Origin: SAR92 clade bacterium
GTDB taxonomy: Bacteria; Pseudomonadota; Gammaproteobacteria; Pseudomonadales; Porticoccaceae
DNA: 64,000 bases
Assembly (NCBI GenBank): GCA_014381985.1
Contig: JACNKP010000058.1
Location: 1-64,000 of the forward strand
Direction: 5' to 3'
Position 1 is the first letter of the stretch. Every line of letters begins with the position of its first letter. This document shows positions 29,191 to 37,768 of this stretch, in pieces. The notes beneath the pieces were generated by a model, which ran no database searches, had not been told where the DNA came from, and was given only the letters and a program-made list of their open reading frames with translations. The position numbers and the translations under genes were made by a program.

Positions 29191-30759
29191 ATGATCGCTT
29201 TGGACCAATTACATTGCGTTGCGGACATCAGCCGTTATCAAGCAAAGATAAACGGCCACCGTATTGCACAAATCTTTGAAGGTCGAGAAACCACCTATAC
29301 CGAACTAGACCGCATGGCCAGCCAAGTCGCCAATGGTCTTATTAAAGCTGGGTGTGCACCGGGCGCTCGCATTGGGTACCTTGGTAAAAATAGCGACTAT
29401 TTCTTTGAAGTCATGTCTGGTTCAGCGAAATCAAACGTGGTGATTGCAGGTGTTAATTGGCGACTAGCGCCCCCTGAAATTGAATATATTCTCAACAATG
29501 CTAGCATCGACATTCTATTTGTCGGCGCAGAATTCTATGCGGTTATTGAGCAACTAAGACCCAAAATCGGCAGTATTCGTCAATTTATTGCTGTTGATGG
29601 TGGCCACAGCGATTGGCCTGACTACTGCACTTGGCGTGACGTTCAAGATACAACCGACCCTATGCTGCCTATTGCGTTAGATGATGACGTTATCCAGCTC
29701 TACACCAGCGGCACCACAGGCCATCCAAAAGGTGTGCAACTGACCAACGGGAACTATCTTGATGTCTTAGACCAAGCAGCCAATGGTGGCTGGGGCGATT
29801 GGGATGAGGGTGAAGCCAGTATTGTAGCCATGCCAATTTTCCATGTGGCTGGCGTCAACGTTGGTGTCGTCGGTTTATGCCAAGGTCTTACCAATGTCAT
29901 TCTAAAAGATGTAGATCCTGTCGTTATATTAGATTTACTCGAAAAATACCGCATCAAGTACGCCTTTTTCGTGCCCGCCGTTATCATGTTCTTAAACTCT
30001 ATTCCTGGCGTTCGTGATAGAGACTTCTCTAATCTAGACTTTTTACTCTATGGTGCCAGCCCAATATCAGAAGATGTATTGCTTACCGCCAAAGAGATTT
30101 TTAAATGTAATTTTTGTCAGGTCTATGGCCTGACCGAAACCTGTGGTGCAGGCACAATACTAGCACCAGAAGACCATGACCCTGCCCTTGGCAAATTACG
30201 CTCCTGCGGTAAACCGGCACCAACAGCAGAAGTAAGGATTGTCGGCGAGGAAGGCGAAATCCTGCCTGCGAATGAGGTCGGTGAAATTACCTACCGCTCT
30301 AAAAGCTTAATGAAAGGCTACTGGAAGAATGACGAGGCCACGGCTAAATCAATACAAAACGGATGGTTTTACACTGGAGATGCGGGTTACTTAGATGAAG
30401 ATGGTTATCTTTATATTCATGACAGAATCAAAGATATGATTGTCTCAGGTGGTGAGAACATCTATCCCGCAGAGGTAGAAAATGCACTGTTTGATCATGA
30501 GGCTGTGGGTGATGCTGCGGTCATTGGTGTTCCCGATGAGAAATGGGGAGAAGCAGTGAAAGCCATCATTGTACTAAAGCCTGGCGTCACCGCCACTAAG
30601 GAAGACATTATCGCCCATTCAAGGACCAAGATTGCCGGCTACAAGGTACCAAAAAGCATCGACTTTACCGATGTTCTGCCGCGTAATCCTTCGGGTAAAA
30701 TACTCAAACGAGAACTACGAAAGCCCTATTGGGAAGGCAAGACGCGGCAAATTAATTAA
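29191..30759 (+). CDS. Acyl-CoA synthetase (AMP-forming, class I adenylate former)
   Basis: This 522-residue enzyme should activate a carboxylic acid to its CoA thioester using ATP. The signature motifs are all present: the phosphate loop YTSGTTGHPKGVQLTN starting at residue 171, YGLTETCG, the hinge region YTGDAGYLDEDGYLYIHDR, and the C-terminal PRNPSGKILKRELR with the catalytic Lys. It resembles fatty-acyl or medium-chain acyl-CoA ligases; exact substrate cannot be read. AGAGG lies ten bases before the ATG. Its stop codon overlaps that of the convergent TonB-like gene by four bases, with no terminator between them. It could supply substrates to the two acyl-CoA dehydrogenases nearby. Confidence 0.9.
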   Translation: MIALDQLHCVADISRYQAKINGHRIAQIFEGRETTYTELDRMASQVANGLIKAGCAPGARIGYLGKNSDYFFEVMSGSAKSNVVIAGVNWRLAPPEIEYILNNASIDILFVGAEFYAVIEQLRPKIGSIRQFIAVDGGHSDWPDYCTWRDVQDTTDPMLPIALDDDVIQLYTSGTTGHPKGVQLTNGNYLDVLDQAANGGWGDWDEGEASIVAMPIFHVAGVNVGVVGLCQGLTNVILKDVDPVVILDLLEKYRIKYAFFVPAVIMFLNSIPGVRDRDFSNLDFLLYGASPISEDVLLTAKEIFKCNFCQVYGLTETCGAGTILAPEDHDPALGKLRSCGKPAPTAEVRIVGEEGEILPANEVGEITYRSKSLMKGYWKNDEATAKSIQNGWFYTGDAGYLDEDGYLYIHDRIKDMIVSGGENIYPAEVENALFDHEAVGDAAVIGVPDEKWGEAVKAIIVLKPGVTATKEDIIAHSRTKIAGYKVPKSIDFTDVLPRNPSGKILKRELRKPYWEGKTRQIN

Positions 30760-31877
30760 CGGGCCATTTGGAAGGTATATTTATACAAGACACCAGGCAC
30801 TTCAACCGCTTCACCATCTACAAACTGCGGGACATATCTCAATGTGCTTGAAGCTTTTAATGCGGCTTTGCCAAATCCTTTCGATGTGGGCATTTCCTCA
30901 ATCACAATAGGGTCAATAGCCAGGCCGTCTCTGGATACAGTGACCTCAATAATCACGTAACCGTTAGTTCCTGATCTTTGTGCTCCTCTCGGATAAATTG
31001 GCGGTTTTCTATAGACAGGCAGGTAGTTCTGGTTTTGTCTGCCCTGATTCAGTTTACCTAATGCCTGGGCGTGAAAGGTTGCTGAATCGCGCTGACCTAT
31101 TTGTTCAAAGGCTTCTATGAGAAATCCATGGGCATATTGAGCCACTGAAGGGTTAGATAACGAATTTTCAAGAAAAGGAATCGCCTTGCTAAATTTTTGC
31201 TTCGCCATTTGATTTTTCCCTAGCTGAAAACTGGCCAATGTAGCTCCCACTGAAGTGGGGCCTAATTTCCGGGAAATTATCTTGTACGCCCCTTTGGCGT
31301 ATTTATTGGAGAATACATGCGCATTAACGGTATGAGACCCTTCAAGAACTTCCATACTGATCGCAAGCTGAGCCTGCGCGTACTCTAAAGAATCATCTCC
31401 GTAATTAGATGAAAGGATTCCAAGAGCTCTTTTATAGGAAGAGCTCTTCACAGGATCATTCATCCCCGTTCTTTTTACTTTATTCTCTGCGTTACCAAGA
31501 TCTATTAACAAATCAACTAAATCTACCGAATTCTCGCCATAGAGCGACTCATAAAGGGTAAGAGCCTCGGTAAAAACGTTTTTGATTTCTTTGTTCACCA
31601 CCCAAGAAAGCTCATCGGTCGAGCGAAGAGCTATGCCATAGTTATAGGTTAGTGCAGCAATGTTTTTACTGCCTGGTTCAAACAGGCTTTTACCCGCCTC
31701 AAGCGAGGACTGTGCACACCGGAGCGCTTCTTCTTTATTCCTTTCTGCGATAGCAGACTTGTGGCACCTCTGACCCTCATTGAAGCGCTTAATGTTATCG
31801 CTTCTGGAAGTATCAGCTTCCTCGCCTAGAGCACTAAGACTTAATAGGCTGGCAATAACAAGTAGTAATAATTTCAA
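30756..31877 (-). CDS. Periplasmic TPR protein with C-terminal TonB domain
   Basis: This 373-residue exported protein has a cleavable-looking signal peptide (KLLLLVIASLLSLSALG). A middle of TPR-like helices follows (for example ALTYNYGIAL, VDLLIDLGNAENK, GATLASFQLGKNQM). The C-terminal 85 residues are TonB_C-like (YPRGAQRSGTNGYVIIEVTV, ALKASSTLRYVPQFVDGEAV). Unlike true TonB it has no uncleaved membrane anchor and no proline-rich spanner that I can see, so energy transduction through ExbB/ExbD is doubtful. Such TPR-TonB_C proteins recur in Cellvibrionales-type genomes, with no function that I know. The gene is convergent with the acyl-CoA ligase and shares its stop region. Confidence 0.8.
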   Translation of the reverse strand: MKLLLLVIASLLSLSALGEEADTSRSDNIKRFNEGQRCHKSAIAERNKEEALRCAQSSLEAGKSLFEPGSKNIAALTYNYGIALRSTDELSWVVNKEIKNVFTEALTLYESLYGENSVDLVDLLIDLGNAENKVKRTGMNDPVKSSSYKRALGILSSNYGDDSLEYAQAQLAISMEVLEGSHTVNAHVFSNKYAKGAYKIISRKLGPTSVGATLASFQLGKNQMAKQKFSKAIPFLENSLSNPSVAQYAHGFLIEAFEQIGQRDSATFHAQALGKLNQGRQNQNYLPVYRKPPIYPRGAQRSGTNGYVIIEVTVSRDGLAIDPIVIEEMPTSKGFGKAALKASSTLRYVPQFVDGEAVEVPGVLYKYTFQMAR

Positions 31878-31995
31878 ACAAAAGAACTCCTATAGATTAT
31901 AAACAAAGTATAGTTGAAATATTCTTTAATGAATAAATATCTCATTCAGTAACCATTAGGACTTATAGCGCCATATTGAGAGCCGATCATGACGC

Positions 31996-33948
31996 CTAAA
32001 GGTTGTCAAAGGCGGCCTCTAACCAATCCATTCTATCAATGTACCAAGACTTCATATGATCAACCTCTTCTTGATAGGTATCAAAAACAACGGGGTTTGG
32101 CCAAACATACATTCCTAAAGTCTGCCACTTATCATTATTCTCCTGCTGCGCCCACTGTAATTGCTCTGCGTAGGCGTCTATTTTATCGAGAATGAAATCT
32201 TGGTTATCTTTAAAATAAGCAAACCGTACTTTGACCTTGCCGACAAAATCAGGGTCCTGAAAGAGGTGCTCATACCAAGGGTGATACTTCACCCACCAAC
32301 CCTCTGCATAACGACTGTCGGCATAATCAACATTGCCAAAAGATAAATCAAAGTCCCAGAGCGGCCCCATTTTTATTTTTTCTCCCGGCACCACATTCAA
32401 GAACATACTGGAGTAAGACTTTGAATCAACGTTCTTGGTAATCTCGCTGATCAGATACCAATCAACAAAGCTATCAACATCGATATATTCTGCGTACCCT
32501 TCTGTGCCGTTATCATAGGATGTGATATTAGCTGCTGTTGCCGCTCCTCCCTCCCAACTTGCCTCACCACTTTGGAAATCGCCATTAGCAACAAGCTGTA
32601 TTCCATCTGCGGTAAGAACGCTGACATCATCAATCCAAACCTCTCCGCCTTGATCTCCACCCATATCAAATAAGACACGGCTTTGATCATCTCCAAAATC
32701 GGTAGTGGTCTGAGTCAATATAAATGTTTGCCATGCTGTTGTCAGACTTACAGGCTCGCCCGCGTTTGTCCAAGGATCATGGTACAAACCAAGGCCAGCA
32801 ATCATGGTGCGATCAATCGATGACTTTGCTCTAAATGATACCGTGTAATCAGAATTGGGGACTAGCGTCATCGTCTGGCTCAAGTTCACATCCCAAACAT
32901 TATCAGAGGTTGTTTCCGCAACGGCAAAGTAGGATGTCATGGAAGTAGCTCCAGACATCGCATTTTCAAAATCATTAATCAGCGTCTTAATATAAGCATA
33001 CTCAGAACTGTTGCGTTCGAGGCTAGGCTCTTTTATGTTAACCCAGAATTTATCAGTGATAATGCTCTCAAAGTACACATCATCCGAGTCTAGTCGCGAT
33101 AACTGATCAAGCTCTAATAAATACCCAGTATCACCCAATGCAACTCGATTATCGCTCTCTTCAACCTTTTGCGTAATATTGTACGTACCGTTGTACTCAT
33201 CATTAATATAGACCTCGGCAAAGCGCCCTTGGGGTGTCCAATCCAAGTTGCTGATATAACCCATCTCAAAGGATATTTTGTTTCGAAGCATGGTTTTGTC
33301 AGAGTATTCCGCTAGAAATAGCCACTTTTTGTCATTGGGCATTCCCAAAAATTCGGCCTTATCGTCTAACTTCATCTGGAATGGCTTTTTCGGATGGGTA
33401 TACCACGTCGAATTTCCTCTACCGCGAATTTTCATTGCGGACTCGGTCAAATTGACGACATTACGACCTCCAGCTATGGAGACATCTCCCTGGATGTAGT
33501 CATCTTTGGAGACAATAGGGTCATAGTAATCTGTCTTGAGATAAATGATTGGAAGGTGTGTAAACTTGGTTAAATCCACCTCATGATTTGTGGTCTGGCC
33601 ATCTGTGCCCGTTATCGTGTAGGTCACAAGATTAGTGAAATCGTTGGCCGTAGTACCGCTGGCCTGGCTAATGCCGCCAATACTGGCGGATGACCCATTA
33701 TGCTGAAAGCTAGCAACAAGCTCAGTAATAGGAGCATTAGTCAGCGTACGACCGGAAAAGGTTCCGTCAAGCTCGGCCATTGTTATATCACTTTCCAACC
33801 CAGCATTTTCAGAGACCAGAAATGAGAACTGACTAATAGTGGGCGGCAACAGCACTATCGGAGGCTCAACAGCCTTAGAATCACCTCCACCCCCTCCGCA
33901 GCCTGCAAGCAAAAAAGTCAACGCGAGAGCGACCATTTTAGAATTCAT
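31996..33948 (-). CDS. CotH-family lipoprotein interrupted by a carbohydrate-binding-like module
   Basis: This is a 650-residue lipoprotein: the signal peptide ends in the lipobox LAGC at residues 14-17, followed by a glycine-rich linker. An Ig-like or cadherin-like segment spans about 35-130. A CotH kinase-like domain begins near 134 and contains MKIRGRGNSTWYTHPKKPFQ, KKWLFLAEYSDKTMLRNKIS and YINDEYNGTYNITQKVE. At about 333-481 it is interrupted by a CBM4/9-like jelly-roll segment (VWDVNLSQTMTLVPNSDYTV, EVWIDDVSV, then LVANGDFQSGEASW). CotH sequence resumes with YIDVDSFVDWYLISEITKNV and PLWDFDLSFGN. CotH proteins are atypical protein kinases or cell-surface proteins. A role in polysaccharide attachment is an inference from the inserted module. 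Confidence 0.85.
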   Translation of the reverse strand: MNSKMVALALTFLLAGCGGGGGDSKAVEPPIVLLPPTISQFSFLVSENAGLESDITMAELDGTFSGRTLTNAPITELVASFQHNGSSASIGGISQASGTTANDFTNLVTYTITGTDGQTTNHEVDLTKFTHLPIIYLKTDYYDPIVSKDDYIQGDVSIAGGRNVVNLTESAMKIRGRGNSTWYTHPKKPFQMKLDDKAEFLGMPNDKKWLFLAEYSDKTMLRNKISFEMGYISNLDWTPQGRFAEVYINDEYNGTYNITQKVEESDNRVALGDTGYLLELDQLSRLDSDDVYFESIITDKFWVNIKEPSLERNSSEYAYIKTLINDFENAMSGATSMTSYFAVAETTSDNVWDVNLSQTMTLVPNSDYTVSFRAKSSIDRTMIAGLGLYHDPWTNAGEPVSLTTAWQTFILTQTTTDFGDDQSRVLFDMGGDQGGEVWIDDVSVLTADGIQLVANGDFQSGEASWEGGAATAANITSYDNGTEGYAEYIDVDSFVDWYLISEITKNVDSKSYSSMFLNVVPGEKIKMGPLWDFDLSFGNVDYADSRYAEGWWVKYHPWYEHLFQDPDFVGKVKVRFAYFKDNQDFILDKIDAYAEQLQWAQQENNDKWQTLGMYVWPNPVVFDTYQEEVDHMKSWYIDRMDWLEAAFDNL

Positions 33949-34146
33949 AAGTTTGTTCCTGTTTACTTAAAAAGCGAAATTATTATCAATTAGTCCCGTT
34001 GCCCAAATCGAGGGCTATCAGCTAGTTTCTGACCAATAATTTCATGGCTAAAAGCCTAACGGTAGCCCCGATGCGGCAGTATGTTTTAATAGTGCGATAA
34101 AAGGGCTTATTGGTGTTTTAAAGATCGTTTTATCAGCGCCAAGGCA

Positions 34147-35124
34147 CTAAGCCACCAATGAAGCCAGCACCCTTCGTTGACCCTCAAAAGGGCGGCGACC
34201 ATGCATAGTGACAAAATTATCGACTAGAACGACATCTCCGGTCTGCCATGGAATATCAAACGTTAATAGGTCAGAAAGCCTTATCACTAAAGCCATGTCA
34301 TCATTATTGATGGATGAGTTATCGCCGAAGCAAATCGATTTTTCTCTATCATTTCTAGCATCTTGCCACCCTCTGAACGCCGCTATCAACTGATTGAAGA
34401 ACACTTTTCGTCCGTCAGGCAATATTTTTACCGCGGGTAACACTGGGGTTGTCACGCTAAGGGACCCATCGGCCTGCCATTTCCATTCATACCCCAGTCG
34501 CTCAAGCTTAGCTTCCGCCTCTTTAGCGTTATCTGCGCTCAACGTACTAGCCCAGCTACGACCCTGCCCAGATTCCAAATCATTCACCGCGGGCATAGTT
34601 TGAGAGTAGCGTATGCCCTTCTCCTCACAGGTCTTAACAAACCCCGGGATCTCTCTCTCCAAATGCTCCAGCAGGATATCCGAACGACAGATAGGTGTAG
34701 CACCACCGGCCTCAGAAGCCTGTTCACAGAAGAAAAACAACTTTGACGGATAAATCGGTGTTTGCGCCATTTCATGATGCAGGAAAATAGACACTGACGG
34801 TGGAGCTTCATTAGCCGTAAAAACCAACTCTGTTCGATTGTGCCGAACGGCGTTAGACAACGATTCTTCATAGGTAAAACTCGGCCAATCAAATGCACGA
34901 ACAAAACCATCAAAATCTTGATCATCAACAACATTAAAGCCTCGAAACAAAATGGCTCCATGGGTCGTTAACTCACCTTCTAACCGGTGTTTATGCTCCG
35001 CAAGCCAATCTTTTACCCCTGCCGCATCAGAAACATTACTGGTAGCATAGACAAGCGGGAAAACGTTATCTTTATATTGCTGCTGAGACTCTAAATTAAT
35101 CTTTTCTACGCTAATATCATCCAT
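34147..35124 (-). CDS. TauD/TfdA-family Fe(II)/2-oxoglutarate-dependent dioxygenase
   Basis: This 325-residue enzyme should hydroxylate a small molecule using iron, oxygen and 2-oxoglutarate. The facial triad is visible as His116-x-Glu118 in FLHHEMAQTP and His308 in NFVTMHGRRPFEG, with Arg318 in the expected 2-oxoglutarate position. The HxE rather than HxD form and the length point to the SyrP/clavaminate-synthase-like side of the family, not to taurine dioxygenase TauD. It is the last gene of a three-gene minus-strand operon, 15 bp after the aldo/keto reductase. The substrate is unknown. Confidence 0.88.
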   Translation of the reverse strand: MDDISVEKINLESQQQYKDNVFPLVYATSNVSDAAGVKDWLAEHKHRLEGELTTHGAILFRGFNVVDDQDFDGFVRAFDWPSFTYEESLSNAVRHNRTELVFTANEAPPSVSIFLHHEMAQTPIYPSKLFFFCEQASEAGGATPICRSDILLEHLEREIPGFVKTCEEKGIRYSQTMPAVNDLESGQGRSWASTLSADNAKEAEAKLERLGYEWKWQADGSLSVTTPVLPAVKILPDGRKVFFNQLIAAFRGWQDARNDREKSICFGDNSSINNDDMALVIRLSDLLTFDIPWQTGDVVLVDNFVTMHGRRPFEGQRRVLASLVA

Positions 35125-35139
35125 TAACAGGCAACATCC

Positions 35140-36123
35140 TTAATCATAAATTGAGTGGAACTTGCCAAATGCGCCTTCACAGAAAACCCCAGGGTCATTA
35201 AATCGACGATTCTGGTTAAGTGACGAAATAGAAGCCATTTCATCATCGGTTAAACTGAAATTCGACAGTGATAGATTTTCCATCAACCGCTCAGCCTTAC
35301 TGGTTTTAGGTATCACTGCCGTGCCGCGTTGCACGCCCCAACGCAAAACGACCTGAGCCGGTGTTGCTCCTGCCCGTTCAGCCGCCTTAATGACCACCGG
35401 TTCTGACAACACAGAATCGCCTGCTGTGGCCATATCTATGGACACATAGGAAAGCGCACCCAGCGGTGAGAACGCTGTAACTGCGATGTTATAGGCCTGC
35501 GCAGTGCGTATAAGTGCTTCTTGCGTCAGGTATGGGTGAGATTCTATCTGCAACATCGCTGGCTTTATTCTTGCGTAACTCATAAGGTCATGAAGTAGCA
35601 CTGCGCTGTAGTTACAGACACCAATTTTACGCGCCAGTTGATTCTCAACCAATCCCTCCATGGCTGTCCATGTTTCACTGAGAGGTACTGCATCAGGTTC
35701 CATAGCAGGATACTCATCCCCAGGATTAAAAATCCACTCAGGCGGATAACGATCATTGAAATCCACATACTTAAGAGCAATGGGGAAATGTACGAGATAT
35801 AAGTCAAAATACTCTATACCTAAGTCATCAAGTGACTTCTTACACGCAGCCTGAACATGTTCTTGGCGGTGGAAGGTATTCCATAGTTTAGAGGTGATCC
35901 ATAAATCTTCACGGCGGCATAGGCCGTCAGCAATAGCTCTAGCAATACCCTCGCCTACCTGTTTTTCATTGCCATAATCAGCTGCGCTGTCTAGGTGTCG
36001 ATAGCCCGTCTTAATAGCGTTGTAGACCGTATCTGCAACCTCATCAAGATCTAGCTTCCACAACCCCAAACCCACAGCGGGCATGAGCTGACCTGTTACA
36101 TTCATCGTTTGATTCATATTCAA
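35140..36123 (-). CDS. Aldo/keto reductase
   Basis: This is an NAD(P)H-dependent reductase of carbonyl groups with a TIM barrel of 327 residues. The catalytic tetrad is present: Asp45 and Tyr50 in HLDSAADYGNEKQVG, Lys79 in ITSKLWNT, and His112 in LYLVHFP. The C-terminal cofactor segment AVIPKTSKAERLMEN is also clear. The insertion after His112 (FNDRYPPEWIFNPGDEYP) resembles xylose-reductase-like AKR2 members. It overlaps the upstream Gfo/Idh/MocA gene by four bases and precedes the dioxygenase by 15 bp, so all three are surely co-expressed and coupled. Confidence 0.92.
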   Translation of the reverse strand: MNMNQTMNVTGQLMPAVGLGLWKLDLDEVADTVYNAIKTGYRHLDSAADYGNEKQVGEGIARAIADGLCRREDLWITSKLWNTFHRQEHVQAACKKSLDDLGIEYFDLYLVHFPIALKYVDFNDRYPPEWIFNPGDEYPAMEPDAVPLSETWTAMEGLVENQLARKIGVCNYSAVLLHDLMSYARIKPAMLQIESHPYLTQEALIRTAQAYNIAVTAFSPLGALSYVSIDMATAGDSVLSEPVVIKAAERAGATPAQVVLRWGVQRGTAVIPKTSKAERLMENLSLSNFSLTDDEMASISSLNQNRRFNDPGVFCEGAFGKFHSIYD

Positions 36124-37340
36124 TCCATTTTCCCAAGATATTCTGCTAAATTGTTGTCGAGCATAAAGGCTCTTATGTCCACTGCGTGCTCAGTTTTAAT
36201 AGAATACTGCGCTGCGCTAGCGACAATCATCGACCATAAACCCTGCACGGGTGTGGCTGACTCGCAGGCTTTGCCATCCAGCTGATCAACAAACGCAATA
36301 TGCTCATAGTAGGTAGCGCCGTGATGGCCACTTTGTTCAATCTCTCGAGCGTAAGTCACATCAGTCTGCTTTGATGCGCCCCATTCACCTTTTTCCAGCG
36401 CTATGGTCGCCTGAGATGGCTGTTGCTGATGAATATTAAACAGCTCTTTAGTCACTAGACGGCCTTTATCACCCGCCACTATCATCTCTTCGGTAAAGTC
36501 ATGACAAAACATATTGAGCGTAAAGTTCGCCCGAACCCCATTTTCAAAATCAATAATTACAAAAGCATGGTCATCTATATCCGCTGGTACGCCATCCTTT
36601 GCAAACTCTAAAAAATTTACAGCTTGGCCCCCAGAGGCATAAACTCTAACGGGCATAGAATCAGCCATAAGATTGATTAAATCAAAGTAATGGCAGCATT
36701 TTTCAACGAGGGTGCCACCACTGTTTTGGTTAAACTTATTCCACTGACCCACCTTGTCTAAGAACGGCGGCCGATACTCGCTCATACTGATGGTTTTAAT
36801 GACACCAATAGAAGCGCGTGCCTGAACTTCATGAAACGCTTCGATGTATTGCGCCTTGTAGCGATATTGCAGTCCAATTTGGATAAAAGATCCATAAGTC
36901 TCATTAGCTTTAACAATAGCTGCCGCATCCTCAAGTGTTGTCGCCATAGGCTTTTCTAAGAAAATGGGCTTGCCGGAAAGCATCGCCACCTTGAGAAGAT
37001 CAAAATGAGTATGATTCGGCGTGCAGATCATTAACGCATCAGCGTCAGGGTCGCTACAAGCAGACTCTAAGTCAGCATACCGAACCAGAGATTGGTCACT
37101 GTAACCTTTGAAGTTTTGCTCAGCCACATCCATGCTTTGGGTTTGGCTATCATAGATACCATGCACCCGAGCTCTACCCAGCAGAGTAGCCACATACATG
37201 TGCTCCTGCCCGATAGTGCCAGTCCCAATGATGACTAACCTGTAAGTGGACTCTGGGGCCTTGTACAGATACTTATCAGTGCCTGTAATGTGTCGCTGAC
37301 CCAGCGATTTCTCGAAAAAACGTAATCTTTGCTTAGTCAC
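36120..37340 (-). CDS. Gfo/Idh/MocA-family NAD(P)-dependent oxidoreductase
   Basis: This 406-residue dehydrogenase is the first gene of a three-oxidoreductase operon. An N-terminal extension of about 30 residues precedes the Rossmann fold (YRLVIIGTGTIGQEHM). The family motif EKPMATTLEDA follows, and a C-terminal domain with EKCCHYFDLINLM, where the catalytic-site His of the family lies. Members oxidise or reduce sugars, inositols and their amino or acid derivatives. The substrate here is not evident. Its stop overlaps the start of the aldo/keto reductase (ATGA). Confidence 0.9.
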   Translation of the reverse strand: MTKQRLRFFEKSLGQRHITGTDKYLYKAPESTYRLVIIGTGTIGQEHMYVATLLGRARVHGIYDSQTQSMDVAEQNFKGYSDQSLVRYADLESACSDPDADALMICTPNHTHFDLLKVAMLSGKPIFLEKPMATTLEDAAAIVKANETYGSFIQIGLQYRYKAQYIEAFHEVQARASIGVIKTISMSEYRPPFLDKVGQWNKFNQNSGGTLVEKCCHYFDLINLMADSMPVRVYASGGQAVNFLEFAKDGVPADIDDHAFVIIDFENGVRANFTLNMFCHDFTEEMIVAGDKGRLVTKELFNIHQQQPSQATIALEKGEWGASKQTDVTYAREIEQSGHHGATYYEHIAFVDQLDGKACESATPVQGLWSMIVASAAQYSIKTEHAVDIRAFMLDNNLAEYLGKMD

Positions 37341-37768
37341 TTATGGCTATCCAAATCATCTAATGTTTAGGTTGTTGCTATCAAGCGCCATAGTGAGACT
37401 AATTTGTATTCGAGTCTACAGCCCATTATTAATTTCTATATAAAAATTTAAATCACTGCCCGTCGCTTAGCGCAAAAACCCATCTGGACAGAAGCAATGA
37501 ATCTGCAATGCCCCTTGCACCAGCGGTAATAGCAACCACCCGCCCTATCAGACTTAAATATTTTGCATATTCACACATTGGACAACTCTCTGTGGTTTTA
37601 AGGTGAATATTATGTAAATTGACAGGCTAAGATATCAACCTATTTAATAGTCTGCTTTTGATTTAATATGCCCATAACAATAACGTCACCCTTGTATAAC
37701 AACAAAACTAGCACTGATCGTAAAAAATTACGTAGCAGTAAAAATCAAGTTCTCAGGAGGAGTTCAGT
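37341..37768. other. Divergent control region, oxidoreductase operon / galactoside island
   Basis: This 428-bp AT-rich non-coding region lies between divergent operons. A short inverted repeat CGTAA-N4-TTACG sits at 37719-37732, about 40 bp before the hydrolase gene. No convincing sigma70 pair or ORF was found. Confidence 0.5.

Noticed and set aside
34147-35124. Reading this gene as taurine dioxygenase tauD
   Set aside because: It is in the TauD/TfdA family, but it has HxE instead of HxD, is longer than TauD, and sits in an unrelated oxidoreductase operon 16 kb from the taurine genes.
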